From Mycolicibacterium austroafricanum (lineage in GTDB: Bacteria; Actinomycetota; Actinomycetes; Mycobacteriales; Mycobacteriaceae), in contig NZ_HG964450.1 of assembly GCF_000612725.1 (NCBI RefSeq), positions 258,428 through 322,427 of the forward strand: a stretch of 64,000 bases of DNA, written 5' to 3'. The position numbers and the translations under genes were made by a program. Positions 17,336-27,243 of this stretch are shown here, in pieces. Below the pieces are notes generated by a model that searched no databases, was not told the origin of the DNA, and saw nothing but the letters and a program-made list of their open reading frames with translations. How positions within the stretch are numbered: position 1 is the stretch's first letter; every line of letters begins with the position of its first letter.

Positions 17336-18484
17336 TCAGACCCCGGCGCCGAGTTCCGCGTAGACCGTTGCCTCGAAGCGCAGGATCGTCTCGACCATTT
17401 TGCCGTCGAAGAACGGCAGCAGCTGGGTCGCGATCACGGCGCCGATCCCCGCCTTACGGTCGATCCAGAAGAAGCTGTTGAACAGCCCTGACCAGTCGGC
17501 CGAGCCTGCGCTGCGCATGCCGGGCAGGTCGATCAGGTACAGGTGGAATCCCAGGCCCCACCCCTGGGGCACGTCGAGCAGCTCGACGGGGTTGGACAGC
17601 TCGGGGACGGCTGGCTCCATCTTCTTCGGCAGCGGCGCCCCGTCGAGGTGGTCCCGCAACGCGAGCTCGACGGTCTCCTCCTTGAGGATGCGCGTGCCGT
17701 CGAGCTCGCCGCCGTTGAGCCAGGCGCGCACGAAACGCCCGTAGTCGGCGACCGTCCCGTAGGACCCGTGGCCGGCGGCATCCCACTCCGGCGCGGCAGG
17801 CAGGTCGAGATCGGTCGCCACCAGGCTGCCGTCGGGCGCCCGGAAGCGGACGGGCAGCAACCGCGCGCGTTGCTCGTCGGTCAGGTCGAACGTCGAGTCG
17901 GTCATGCCGAGCGGGCCGTAGACGTGCTCGGCGAGGTAGTCGGCCAGCGTCTGGCCGCTGACGGCCTCGACGACCATGCCGAGCCAGTCGGTGCTGACGC
18001 CGTACTCCCACACCGTGCCGGGGTCGTGCACCAGCGGGGCGCTCAGGCTCTTCTTGACGCCCTCGAGCGGGTTGGGAAAGTTCTGCCCTTCGCAGTACGC
18101 CAACAGCTCTCCGTTGAGGAAGTGGTAGCCGCAGCCGGCCGTGTGGTTCATCAGCTGCCGGACGGTCGCCTGCGTCTTGGGCGCCCGCAGCACCGGCTCA
18201 TTCCCCTGGAAGCCGTCAATCACCTGCAACTCGCCGAACTCGGGCACGAGCGACGCGACGGTCGCGTCCAGGTCGACGCGCCCCTGCTCGACGAGCTGCA
18301 GCGCCGCGGTGGTCGCGACGGCCTTGGTCATCGACGCGTTGCGGAACATCGTGTCATGCTTCGCATCTCCCGCGGCGCCTTCGTAGAGGACGCCGTCGCG
18401 GCCGACCACCGTGGCGGCGACGCCGTGCAGCGACCCGTCGGCGGTCACTTCGCTCAGAAGGTCGTCGATCCGCTCAAAACCCAT
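17336..18484 (-). CDS. Serine beta-lactamase-like hydrolase (class C/esterase type)
   Basis: The 382-residue protein belongs to the beta-lactamase/EstB/LACTB group. S51-M-T-K54 is the nucleophile motif, Y161-G-V the second motif, and HGSYGTVADYGRF a typical late segment. It has no signal peptide from the chosen ATG at 18484, which follows GGAG; the start at 18568 adds 28 residues without a family match. Many mycobacterial members are esterases rather than beta-lactamases, so antibiotic cleavage should not be assumed. It converges with the glutamate-cysteine ligase homolog. Confidence 0.82.
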   Translation of the reverse strand: MGFERIDDLLSEVTADGSLHGVAATVVGRDGVLYEGAAGDAKHDTMFRNASMTKAVATTAALQLVEQGRVDLDATVASLVPEFGELQVIDGFQGNEPVLRAPKTQATVRQLMNHTAGCGYHFLNGELLAYCEGQNFPNPLEGVKKSLSAPLVHDPGTVWEYGVSTDWLGMVVEAVSGQTLADYLAEHVYGPLGMTDSTFDLTDEQRARLLPVRFRAPDGSLVATDLDLPAAPEWDAAGHGSYGTVADYGRFVRAWLNGGELDGTRILKEETVELALRDHLDGAPLPKKMEPAVPELSNPVELLDVPQGWGLGFHLYLIDLPGMRSAGSADWSGLFNSFFWIDRKAGIGAVIATQLLPFFDGKMVETILRFEATVYAELGAGV

Positions 18485-18644
18485 GTAAAGCTCCTCTGCC
18501 TCCGGGACACCCGGGCCATCATCGCACGCGGCATCAGGCATGCCGACAGAAATGAGCGACCCCACCACGTCACGCGGGTTCCCGCCGCCGCGGCTTCACG
18601 AGAGATGTTCGCGGCAGGCCGATCTCGTGTGCCGAGAGCGGGAT

Positions 18645-19520
18645 TCACGTCGCAACCCGACTACCGGTTGCGGGTTCGTCCAGGCGCAGAAGGCCGATGC
18701 CGTCGGCAGCCTTCGCCGCGATGGACCGCGCGACGTCGTCGGCGGGACCGTCGGACTGCGCCTGCGGCGTCGACCGTTCCAGAAAGCGGAGCAGTTCGAC
18801 CGGGAACGGCAGCACCAGCGTCGAGTTCTTCTCCGCGGCCACCTCCACGACGGTCTGCAACAGCCGCAGCTGCAGTGCCGCGGGCTGCTCGGACATCACG
18901 CAGGCCGCCGAGGCCAGTTTCTGCGAGGCCTGCAATTCGCCGTCGGCGGTGATGATCCTGGCCCGTCGCTCCCGCTCGGCCTCAGCCTGGCGGGCGATCG
19001 ACCGCTTCATGGAGTCGGGCAGGATCACGTCCTTGATCTCGACGCGGTCGATGTGGATGCCCCAGCCCAGCGCCGGGCTGTCGATCATCAACTCCAGGCC
19101 CTGGTTGAGGTGTTCGCGGTTGGACAGCAGGTCGTCGAGGTTGCTCTTGCCGATGATCGACCGCAACGACGTCTGCGCGACCTGCCCGATGGCCGACATG
19201 TAGTTCTGGACGTCGACGACAGCCCTCACCGGATCGGCCACCTTGAAGTAGATGACCGCGTCCACCCGGACGGTGACGTTGTCGCGGGTGATGCCGTCCT
19301 GGGCGGGTACCGGCATCGTGATGATCTGCATGTTCACCTTCTGCAGGCGATCAGCGATCGGTACCAGCAATGTCAGCCCGGGCTCGCGCACCCGGGATTG
19401 CACCTTCCCGAACCGGTACACCACGCCGCGTTCGAACTGTTGGATCACGCGCACGCTTGCCCCGAGGAGCGAGAGCAGAGTCAGGGTGACGACGCCGGCC
19501 ACCGCGTAGAGGATGATCAT
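18645..19520 (-). CDS. SPFH/band 7 (slipin-like) membrane protein
   Basis: The 291-residue protein starts with one hydrophobic helix (MIILYAVAGVVTLTLLSLLG) and continues into an SPFH domain: QQFERGVVYRFGKV, REPGLTLLVPIADRLQKV, TRDNVTVRVDAVIYFKVADP, and GWGIHIDRVEIKDV are all characteristic of slipin/stomatin proteins. Such proteins form membrane microdomain scaffolds and often pair with NfeD, which is not seen here. The C-terminal region (RQAEAERERRARII) is a coiled coil. The ATG at 19520 follows GGAGG; the upstream start at 19652 would place non-family residues in front of the helix. Confidence 0.88.
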   Translation of the reverse strand: MIILYAVAGVVTLTLLSLLGASVRVIQQFERGVVYRFGKVQSRVREPGLTLLVPIADRLQKVNMQIITMPVPAQDGITRDNVTVRVDAVIYFKVADPVRAVVDVQNYMSAIGQVAQTSLRSIIGKSNLDDLLSNREHLNQGLELMIDSPALGWGIHIDRVEIKDVILPDSMKRSIARQAEAERERRARIITADGELQASQKLASAACVMSEQPAALQLRLLQTVVEVAAEKNSTLVLPFPVELLRFLERSTPQAQSDGPADDVARSIAAKAADGIGLLRLDEPATGSRVAT

Positions 19521-19693
19521 GACGCCTCCGTCCCACCCGGGGTCACGTCGAGGCACGGACTGGCGAACCTCGCCGTCAATGCGTCGAGGCCCGAGGGAAA
19601 TCCGACCGATCTCCGGCCCAGCGGGCCCGAGTCCATACCTCGATTGTGGCACCGGCCGCCGGCGGACTCAACGTCGCCGATGAACCGCTGCCG

Positions 19694-20161
19694 CTATGCG
19701 GCCGGCGTCACGTCCCGGTTCGCGTCAGCGGCGTGTGCGGCCGGTCGATGGTGCTCGGGCGCCCAGCCGACGTAGGTCAGATACACACCGATCAGCGCCA
19801 TCACGGCGCCCGCCACCATCCACCAGGCCGTCGCGCCGATCATGTTGTCGGCCAACGACATGAACGAATCAGGGATGAACAGCAGCAACATCCCCCGCAC
19901 GACGATCAGCCAACCCAGCGCCGAGACGATGATCGCCGCGGGACCGTGCCAGTACTGATGCAGGGCCACGATGACAAGGCCGCCGATCAGGATGAACGCA
20001 CCCGACACCCACGGCCACGCCGAGTTCGCCGAGAAGTCCGACAGCAGCGTTCGCATGTCCGACGCCCGCAGCACGGCCGCGACGTCGGCGATCACCAAGA
20101 AGGGTCCGAGCACGCGGGCGAACATCCGCGTCCGCTCATGGACCTGTTGTGACGTGTTCAT
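19694..20161 (-). CDS. Four-helix membrane protein, unknown function
   Basis: The 155-residue protein has four hydrophobic segments (FARVLGPFLVIADVAAVL, WPWVSGAFILIGGLVIVAL, AAIIVSALGWLIVVRGMLLLFIP and TAWWMVAGAVMALIGVYLT) and a short charged tail. I do not recognise the family with certainty. The ATG at 20161 has GGAGGT seven bases upstream and is preferred to the start at 20209. It is divergent from a small zinc-finger-like protein gene; the gap of about 190 bp must carry both promoters. Confidence 0.7.
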   Translation of the reverse strand: MNTSQQVHERTRMFARVLGPFLVIADVAAVLRASDMRTLLSDFSANSAWPWVSGAFILIGGLVIVALHQYWHGPAAIIVSALGWLIVVRGMLLLFIPDSFMSLADNMIGATAWWMVAGAVMALIGVYLTYVGWAPEHHRPAAHAADANRDVTPAA

Positions 20162-20352
20162 TGCAGTGACCTCCATCCGACGGACGGCTCTGCCCGCCGG
20201 TACGAACAACGCCGTCCCGTCCCTTCCATCAGAGCACCGGATTCGTTTTCGGGATAGGGACAGAAGTCATCTCGTTGCGATGCACGCTGGACGGGGGGTC
20301 TCCGCCGTGCCACCGTGGACACAGCCGCATAAGTTCCGAGGAGGTGTTGGCC

Positions 20353-20511
20353 ATGGAGCAGACACAGCAGAACCCGGCCCAGCAGGAATGTCCTGACTGT
20401 CATGCGCTCACAGCAGACTTGGCGGCGCACAAGCAGTGGCATTCCAGGCTCGTTCACGACATCGCCACCGCCGTCGACAGAGACGCCAAACGCCGAGTGG
20501 GCACTCAATAG
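20353..20511 (+). CDS. Small zinc-finger-like protein
   Basis: The 52-residue protein contains C-P-D-C followed by nine residues and H-K-Q-W-H, a CX2CX9HX3H pattern that could bind one zinc ion. The rest is polar, starting with a Gln-rich segment. The ATG at 20353 is well supported by GAGGAGGT upstream; the in-frame extension to 20275 has no such site. No function is known to me. It lies 97 bp before the penicillin-binding protein gene on the same strand and may share its promoter. Confidence 0.65.
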   Translation: MEQTQQNPAQQECPDCHALTADLAAHKQWHSRLVHDIATAVDRDAKRRVGTQ

Positions 20512-20607
20512 CGAGGGGGAAAGCTGCCCTCATCCGCCTGTTCGCGGCGGTTTGCGAATCCCGCGCAATCCACAGTCAGGTGCCCCGATCGGTCCTAAGC
20601 TGACGCC

Positions 20608-23094
20608 ATGAGCGCCCAGGGTCGGGCGAAGTGGGGGGCGATCGCCAGGCTGGCGGGCTGTTGCCTCCTCGCCGGGCTGCTCGCAGCAGCGCTGATGTTC
20701 CCGTTCGTCGGGGGCGCCGGGACGGCGATTCTGCGCGTATCCAACTCTGCCACAGAGGAATCCACGCAACTGCTCGAGGGTGAGGTGCCGCTGGTGTCCA
20801 CGATGGTGGACGCGGCGGGCAACCCCATCGCGTGGCTGTACGAGCAGCGCCGCTGGGTGGTGCCCGGCAACCGGATCGCCAACACGATGAAGCTGGCGAT
20901 CATCTCGATCGAGGACAAGCGCTTCACCGAGCACAACGGCGTCGACTGGCAGGGCACCCTGACCGGCCTGGCCGGGTATCTGCAGGGCGCCGTGACGACC
21001 CGGGGCGGGTCGACGATCGAGCAGCAGTACGTCAAGAACTTCAACCTCTTGGTGAAGGCGCAGACCAACGAGGACCGGCGCGCCGCGGTCGAGATCACCC
21101 CGGCGCGCAAACTGCGCGAGATCCGGGCGGCCCTGGCCATGGACGCGGCGCTGCCCAAGGCGGAGATCCTGACCCGCTACCTGAACCTGGTGTCGTTCGG
21201 CAACGGCGCGTTCGGCGTTCAGGACGCCGCAAGGACCTACTTCGGCATCAACGCCGCCGAACTCAACTGGCAGCAGGCCGCACTGCTGGCCGGGATGGTG
21301 CGCTCCCCCAGCTCACTGGACCCGTACACGTACCCCGACGCGGCGCTGGAGCGGCGCAACGTGGTGCTCAACACCATGATCGAGAATCTGCCCGACCGGG
21401 CCGACGAACTCCGCGCCGCCAAGGCCCGTCCGCTGGGTGTGCTGCCGCGGCCCGACCCGCTGCCGCAGGGCTGCATCGCCGCCGGTGACCGCGCGTTCTT
21501 CTGTGAATACGCGCTGCGCTACCTCGCCCGCGCGGGCCTGAGCAGAGAGGATCTTGCCCGCAACGGCTACCTGATCCGCACCACGCTGGACCCGAAGGTC
21601 CAGGACAGCGTGAAGACCGCGATCAACAAGGTCGCCGACCCCACCGCCGTCGGCGTCGCCAGTGTGATGAGCGTGATCAGGCCCGGCAGGGACGCCCACC
21701 GCATCGTCGCGATGGCCGACAGCCGCACCTACGGGCTGGACCGCGACGCCGGCCAGACCGTGCAGCCGCAGCCGTTCTCCCTCGTCGGCGACGGCGCCGG
21801 CTCCATCTTCAAGATCTTCACCACAGCCGCGGCCCTGGAGATGGGACTGGGCATCAACGCCAAACTCGATGTGCCCCAGACGTTCCGGGGCACCGGCCTG
21901 GGCGACAGCTCCGAACCGGGATGCCCACCGAAGACGTGGTGCGTGAAGAACGTCTCCGGGTACGGCGGGCAGATGACGGTGACCGATGCGCTGGCGAAAT
22001 CGCCCAACACCGCGTTCGCCAAACTGATCGCCCAGATCGGTGTCCCCCGCGCGATGGACATGGCGGTCCGGCTCGGGCTGCGGTCCTACGCCGAGCCCGG
22101 CACCGCCCGCGCGTACGACCCCGAGACCGACGAGAGCATCGCCGATTTCGTCAAACGCCAGAACCTCGGATCGTTCACACTCGGCCCGCTGGAGCTCAAC
22201 GCGCTCGAGCTGTCCAATGTGGCCGCGACGCTGGCCTCCGGCGGCATGTGGTGCCCTCCCAGCCCGATCGACACGGTCTTCGACCGCCACGGAGGCGAGG
22301 TGGCCCTCGAGGAGGCGCCCTGCGAGCAGGTCGTCCCCGAGGGGCTCGCCAACACGATGGCCAATGCGCTGGGCAAGGACCACATCAGCGGAACCGCCAC
22401 CAGCGCGGCGGGATCGGTCGGATGGGATCTGCCGATGGCAGGCAAGACCGGCACCACCGAGTCGCACCGGTCGTCGGCGTTCCTCGGCTTCACCAACCAG
22501 TACGCCGCCGCGAACTACATCTTCGACGACTCCCCGACACCCTCGGGCCTGTGCACGTCGCCGCTGCGCCGGTGCCGTGACGGAAACCTCTACGGCGGAA
22601 CGGAACCGGCCCGCACCTGGTATCTGGCGATGAAGCCGATCGCCGAGGACTTCGGCCCGGTGGCCATGCCCCCCACCGATCCGCGCTACGTCGACGGCGG
22701 CCCCGGCAGTGAGGTGCCCCGAGTGGTCGGGCTGAAGCTCGACGCGGCGCGGAAGAAGTTGGAGGACGCCGGCTTTCAGGTCGCCGCGGAACCGACCGCG
22801 GTGAACAGCTCCTCCGCGAAGGGCGTCATCGTGGGCACGACGCCGAGCGGGAAGACCATCCCCGGTTCGATCATCACGATCAACACCAGCAACGGGATCG
22901 CCCCCGCGCCGGTGTACCAACCGCCGCCCCCGGGCGCGCCACCTCCGCCCCCTCCCGGGGCGCCACCGCCCCCGCCGCCGAACGTCATCCAGATCCCCGG
23001 GCTGCCGCCGATTGTGCTGCCGTGGCCTGCTCCACCTCCGCCGCCGCTACCACTACCACCACCGCCGCCTCCTCCGCCCCCGCCGCCGGCGTGA
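20608..23094 (+). CDS. Class A penicillin-binding protein with PASTA domain (PonA2/PonA3-like)
   Basis: This 828-residue bifunctional enzyme polymerises and crosslinks peptidoglycan. Residues 15-40 are the membrane anchor. The GT51 glycosyltransferase domain shows EDKRFTEHNG (102-111) and GGSTIEQQ (133-140). The transpeptidase domain has S399-I-F-K402, SPNTAF as the SxN motif, and K613-T-G. One PASTA domain follows at about 702-765 (VPRVVGLKLDAARKKL). The tail is almost pure proline, alanine and glycine. A PASTA domain points to the PonA2/PonA3 branch rather than PonA1; the whiB neighbour usual for ponA2 is not here. No operon partner downstream. Confidence 0.88.
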   Translation: MSAQGRAKWGAIARLAGCCLLAGLLAAALMFPFVGGAGTAILRVSNSATEESTQLLEGEVPLVSTMVDAAGNPIAWLYEQRRWVVPGNRIANTMKLAIISIEDKRFTEHNGVDWQGTLTGLAGYLQGAVTTRGGSTIEQQYVKNFNLLVKAQTNEDRRAAVEITPARKLREIRAALAMDAALPKAEILTRYLNLVSFGNGAFGVQDAARTYFGINAAELNWQQAALLAGMVRSPSSLDPYTYPDAALERRNVVLNTMIENLPDRADELRAAKARPLGVLPRPDPLPQGCIAAGDRAFFCEYALRYLARAGLSREDLARNGYLIRTTLDPKVQDSVKTAINKVADPTAVGVASVMSVIRPGRDAHRIVAMADSRTYGLDRDAGQTVQPQPFSLVGDGAGSIFKIFTTAAALEMGLGINAKLDVPQTFRGTGLGDSSEPGCPPKTWCVKNVSGYGGQMTVTDALAKSPNTAFAKLIAQIGVPRAMDMAVRLGLRSYAEPGTARAYDPETDESIADFVKRQNLGSFTLGPLELNALELSNVAATLASGGMWCPPSPIDTVFDRHGGEVALEEAPCEQVVPEGLANTMANALGKDHISGTATSAAGSVGWDLPMAGKTGTTESHRSSAFLGFTNQYAAANYIFDDSPTPSGLCTSPLRRCRDGNLYGGTEPARTWYLAMKPIAEDFGPVAMPPTDPRYVDGGPGSEVPRVVGLKLDAARKKLEDAGFQVAAEPTAVNSSSAKGVIVGTTPSGKTIPGSIITINTSNGIAPAPVYQPPPPGAPPPPPPGAPPPPPPNVIQIPGLPPIVLPWPAPPPPPLPLPPPPPPPPPPPA

Positions 23095-23115
23095 CGCGCG
23101 CTCGACTTCAAGCCG

Positions 23116-23173
23116 CGAGATTGCAGTCAGGGCTGTGGAGATCGGCGCGCCCACGACCCTCAGCGCAATCTCG
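23116..23173. repeat. 58-bp palindromic element, copy B
   Basis: The arms CGAGATTGC...GTG and CAC...GCAATCTCG are 22 bp each with a 14-bp centre (17 of 22 positions pair). It lies between the converging ends of the PBP gene and the hydrolase pseudogene, where it could also stop transcription from both sides. Confidence 0.8.
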
Positions 23174-23190
23174 GTGCACGCGACCCAAAC

Positions 23191-25517
23191 TCACGCCGCG
23201 ACCGCGACCACCTGCGCCGCGGCCATCGTCGGCAGCTTCACCGACATGCCCTCGACTGTGATCGCCCCGTACGAGTAGAAGTTCAGGAAGCTGAACGACG
23301 ACGTGAGCACCTGCAGCGTCACCGACTCCCCCGGTTTGAGCGTGTGCGCGATCTGCTCCATCGAGAACGTCACCGTGTGCGACTCCCCATCCAGCACAAC
23401 AGGAATCGGCGTGACCTGGTTGCCCAGCACCAGCCCGGTCTCGTCGTCGACCAACTGCGCGTACACATGCTTGGCGTTACCGGTGCCCGAGTACGTCAGC
23501 GTCAGCTCCGGCGCCCCCAGCAGATGCGTAGGCTCCGTCGCGTCCGGCACGCGCAGGTTCACCGCGTTGAGTGCCGGCGCCGCCGACGGCAACCCCATCG
23601 CCGCGCGGATCACACCCCGCGTCAAGATCGCCGGGTTGGGTCCCGACCCGCCGATGAACGGCACGAACGGCAGCGTCTTCCCGCCGTTGGCCAGCGTCGC
23701 GGTGACCGACTCGCCGGAAGCCACCGGGTAGACCTCCGAGGAATACCAGTCGCCGTGCTGATCCACCCACTCGAATTACGGTCCGGGATCGATGGATTCG
23801 TCACCCTTGACGTGGCGGTCCAGCCATTCCATCGTCTCCCGCCACACCACCTCGCCGTCGTTGAAACTGCTCAGGCACGCACCGTGGCCGCCGCAGAACC
23901 ACACCACCTTCGTCGTGGTGCCCGCCGCGATCAACGCCTTGGCGTTGGCGTCGGCCTGCGCCAGCGTGGTCAGCGTGTCCACCGTGCCCTGGATCAACAA
24001 CGTCGGCGCCGTGATGTTGGCGAGTTGGTCGGCGAAGTTGAGGCTGTTGAACAGGTCGATGTCGGACTGCGCCGCCTCACCGGTGAGCACCGCCTCGATC
24101 ACCGCCGGCAGGACCCGCTCGTTGGGACGCGCCCCACGCCCACCAGCAGGGCGCTCAGGAACGTGCCCCAGACGCTGCTGACCGCCTGACGCGGGAAGAT
24201 CGCGTCCACCAGGCTGTTCCACGCGATGGTCGGCACGATCGCGTCGATCCGGTGATCGACTGAGGCCGCCGACAATTGGATGCCGCCGCCGTAGGACACA
24301 CCCACCATCCCGACCTTGGGATCGCCGTCGACGCTGTCGACCTCGCCGAGGGTGGACAGCCAGCTGATGATGTGCGAGATGTCGCGGCCCTCGAAATCCG
24401 GTGATTGCAGCTGCATCCGGCCACCCGAATGCCACTCCCCGCGCGGATCCCAGGTGACGACGTTGTAGCCCGCCTTGCGCAGCATGCCGATGCCGACCAC
24501 GTCGTGCGGCAGGAAGCTGTCGATGTCCAGGCCCAGGGTCGTCGACCCCGGCAGTCCGACACCCGGACCGGACAGCACCGTCGGCGCCGACTCACCGGCC
24601 TGCAATCCCTTGGCCGGCATGAAGTTCACATAGATCTCGGTGCCGTCGAACGACTTCACCCGCACGGTGCGTGCCCGCGGCGTCCCGGGCGGGGCGTCGT
24701 GGTCGATCGGGAAGCCGATCAGCGGATGCAGGATCTCGGAGACGAACGGGATCGCGTGGATCAGGTGCACGATCGGCGTCACCACGAACCTCCCGAGTAC
24801 CGGGATCTGCTGCAGCCACTCGAACGCCGGCTTGAGTTCGGTGACCTCGACGTCGGTCGGGATCGGGTACTCGTCGTCGACGAGGCTGAGGGCCGCCTGC
24901 GCGCCGACGGCGTCGATCGTTGGCTCATCGGCCTTTCCGCGGGCGGTGGCCAGCACGGACAGTGCCAGCGCGGACTCGGCGGGGGCGGCGGGCTCTTCGT
25001 CCTTATCGGCCTCGAAGTCCGTGTGGCCGACGTTCGAGATCGGAGTCGAGACGAACTCGGGTTCGTCGTCTTCCTCGGCGGCCTCGGCGTCGACGGGCCC
25101 TTCGACGACGGGCGTCGGATCTTCGGCGAGCTCGGGTTCGACGACAGGCGCCGGCTCGTCGGCGGCCTCGGGTTCGACGACCTCGTCCTCGGCGTCTTCC
25201 TCCGGTTCGGCCGAGTCGGGGTCCGCCTCTGCGACCGACTCGTCCTCGACGTCACCGTTCGGTTCGGCCCCGTCGGCAGTGTCGGCCTCCGAGGTGCTGT
25301 CGTCGGGCATGTCCTTCGCCGGTGCCGCCTCCGACGTCTGCGACGTGCTGGTCGCCGTGTCCGACGCAGCGCCGTCGTCCGCCAAGGCGACACCTGTGCC
25401 TGCCAGAATCGCCGCTCCGATACCGAGAGCTACCGCCAACCCACCGACTCGACCCACATATGTCCCCGCAGTCACGGCTATGTACTTACCGTGCCTAGCG
25501 ACCCTCCGGAGCAGCAT
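23191..25517 (-). pseudogene. Secreted S15-like alpha/beta hydrolase, broken by frameshift and stop
   Basis: This is a degraded paralog of the intact gene at 53083-55452. The N-terminal part is in one frame: a signal-like helix (GRVGGLAVALGIGAAI...), an acidic low-complexity region, then the hydrolase core with the nucleophile elbow GVSYGGG. Near 24127-24138 (around LLVGVGR) the frame shifts, and the protein resumes at RPNERVLPAVIEAV in another frame. A second lesion, TAA at 23776-23778, replaces a codon that is glutamine in the paralog (GAQFEW). The C-terminal beta-sandwich then continues in that frame to 23191. The full product cannot be made; short products are possible. Sequencing error could explain one lesion but hardly both. 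Confidence 0.85.
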
Positions 25518-25599
25518 CGCCGAATCACTGGAGACTGCTTCCAAGGCGTCAATATCTTCGGAACGCCGCCGGGAGCGCGTTTCGACGCGACCTATCTCG

Positions 25600-25657
25600 C
25601 GAGATTGCTCTGAGGGCCGTTGCCCGTCAACAGATCACGACCCTCAGCGCAATCTCG
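25600..25657. repeat. 58-bp palindromic element, copy C
   Basis: This is the best-paired copy, with 19 of 22 arm positions complementary and the core GAGATTGC-N-CTGAGGG. It lies between the start of the hydrolase pseudogene and the end of the kinase gene, both leftward. Confidence 0.8.
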
Positions 25658-25705
25658 CGGCCAGACCAGGACCCCTACGCCCGCAACGCCGAACCACGTC
25701 CCCTG

Positions 25706-27166
25706 CTATTGCGCCGAGCCGTACTCCAACGCCGGCTCCGCCGAGTCCACACTTCCGTTGCTCGAGATCGTCAACTGGTCCGGCTGCACGTCGTAGCGGG
25801 CCCCGTCCGAACCGGTGACGACGAACCCGTCACCGGAACGCCGTGCGCCCTGGATCTCCCGGTTCGCGCCGTCGCGCAGCCGCTCCCCGCGGTAGTAGTA
25901 GTCACCGTCGCTCGTCTCGCAGATGATCGCCAGCGACAGCGAGGTCCGGATCAGCGCCGCAGGCGTGCTGCCCGAGTCGCACCGGGCCGTATGTCCTACG
26001 AAGCCTTGCGAATCCGTGCCCGACACCCCCTCGACCGCCGACGCCGAAGAAGTCGAGGGCGCCTCCGACGACGACGACGGCGGTGCCGCGATCCGAGGCG
26101 ACGGCGACCCGGTGTCCCCGCCGCTGAACACCAGCACCGCGGCCAGCACCAGCGCCGCGGTGAACATCACGACCGTCGCGGCCACCAGCCCCACCTGACC
26201 GCGGCTGAACCGCCGGGCCGGCGGCGCCACAGCAGGCATCGGCGGCATCGGCGGCGGGGTCGGGTACACCGTCGAGAACTGCCGCGTCGACGGCGGCGTC
26301 ACCGGGGCCACCGTCTCCGCGGCAGGTGCGCCCTCGGCGGCAGCAGAGGCCGCCCGCGCCAGTTCCCCCGCCGTCGGATACCGGTCGTGCGGCTGCTTGG
26401 CCATGCCGCGCGCGACGACGTCGTCGAACGTCCTGCTGACGCCGCGGCGCATGATGCTCGGCCGCGGCGGCGGTGCGAACATGTGCGCGCTCCACACCTG
26501 CCGCACATCGGCCGCCTCAAACGGCGCCCGGCCCGTCAGCGACTCGTACAGCAGGCATGCCAGCGAGTACACGTCCGACGCCGGACCGCCCCGCTCCCCG
26601 CTGAACCGCTCCGACGCCATGTAAGCGCTCGACCCGACCACCAGGCCCGTCGAGGTCACCGACGCCTCACCGCCGCCGTGCGCGATCCCGAAGTCGACCA
26701 GATACGCGAAGTCGTCCGGGGTCAGCAGCACGTTCTCCGGCTTGATGTCCCGGTGCACCAGGCCGTTGGCGTGCGCGGCGTCCAGCGCCGCGGCGACCTG
26801 CCGGAGGATCGACACCGCCCGCGCCGGCGGCAGCGCCCCCTCGGCGCGCAGCACGTCCTTGAGGCTGGCGCCCTCGACCAAGCGCATGTCGATGTAGAGC
26901 ACGCCGTCGATCTCGCCGAAATCGTGCACCGGGATGACGTGTGGCTCCTGCAGCCGCGCCGCAACCCGCGACTCCCGGCGGAAACGTTCCTGGAAGCTGT
27001 GGTCGGCGGCCATCTCCGGGCGCAGCAGCTTGATTGCCACCATCCGCTCGCGCGCGGTGTCGTAGGCGCGGTACACCTCACCCATACCCCCGACCCCGAT
27101 CACCGACTGCAGCTCGTAGGGCCCGAACCGGGTGCCCAACCGAGAGCCGCCCTTCGGGGTGCTCAC
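25706..27166 (-). CDS. Membrane Ser/Thr protein kinase (PknE/PknD-type layout)
   Basis: The 486-residue protein has a cytoplasmic Hanks-type kinase domain at about 15-275: GVGGMGEVYRA glycine loop, VAIKLL lysine, HRDIKPEN catalytic loop, VDFGIAH and an activation segment rich in Thr/Ser. A proline-rich linker and one transmembrane helix (about 328-350, VGLVAATVVMFTAALVLAAV) lead to a 135-residue extracellular domain with a Ser-rich stalk and two cysteines (TARCDSG, AIICETSDG) that may form a disulfide. The layout resembles PknE, but the sensor domain is not recognised. GTG start after AAAGGATG. The gene stands alone in its direction between copy C and the WS/DGAT gene. Confidence 0.88.
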   Translation of the reverse strand: MSTPKGGSRLGTRFGPYELQSVIGVGGMGEVYRAYDTARERMVAIKLLRPEMAADHSFQERFRRESRVAARLQEPHVIPVHDFGEIDGVLYIDMRLVEGASLKDVLRAEGALPPARAVSILRQVAAALDAAHANGLVHRDIKPENVLLTPDDFAYLVDFGIAHGGGEASVTSTGLVVGSSAYMASERFSGERGGPASDVYSLACLLYESLTGRAPFEAADVRQVWSAHMFAPPPRPSIMRRGVSRTFDDVVARGMAKQPHDRYPTAGELARAASAAAEGAPAAETVAPVTPPSTRQFSTVYPTPPPMPPMPAVAPPARRFSRGQVGLVAATVVMFTAALVLAAVLVFSGGDTGSPSPRIAAPPSSSSEAPSTSSASAVEGVSGTDSQGFVGHTARCDSGSTPAALIRTSLSLAIICETSDGDYYYRGERLRDGANREIQGARRSGDGFVVTGSDGARYDVQPDQLTISSNGSVDSAEPALEYGSAQ

Positions 27167-27243
27167 ATGCCATCCTTTCCGTCGTCGACCGGCAGCGCGC
27201 CTAGGTTTCCCGCATCGCGCCGCGTCCTAACCGCACCCGGAAA

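Noticed and set aside
21313..22920. 535-residue minus-strand frame over the PBP gene
   Set aside because: Antisense shadow rich in Gly, Arg and His; the PBP gene shows all active-site motifs.
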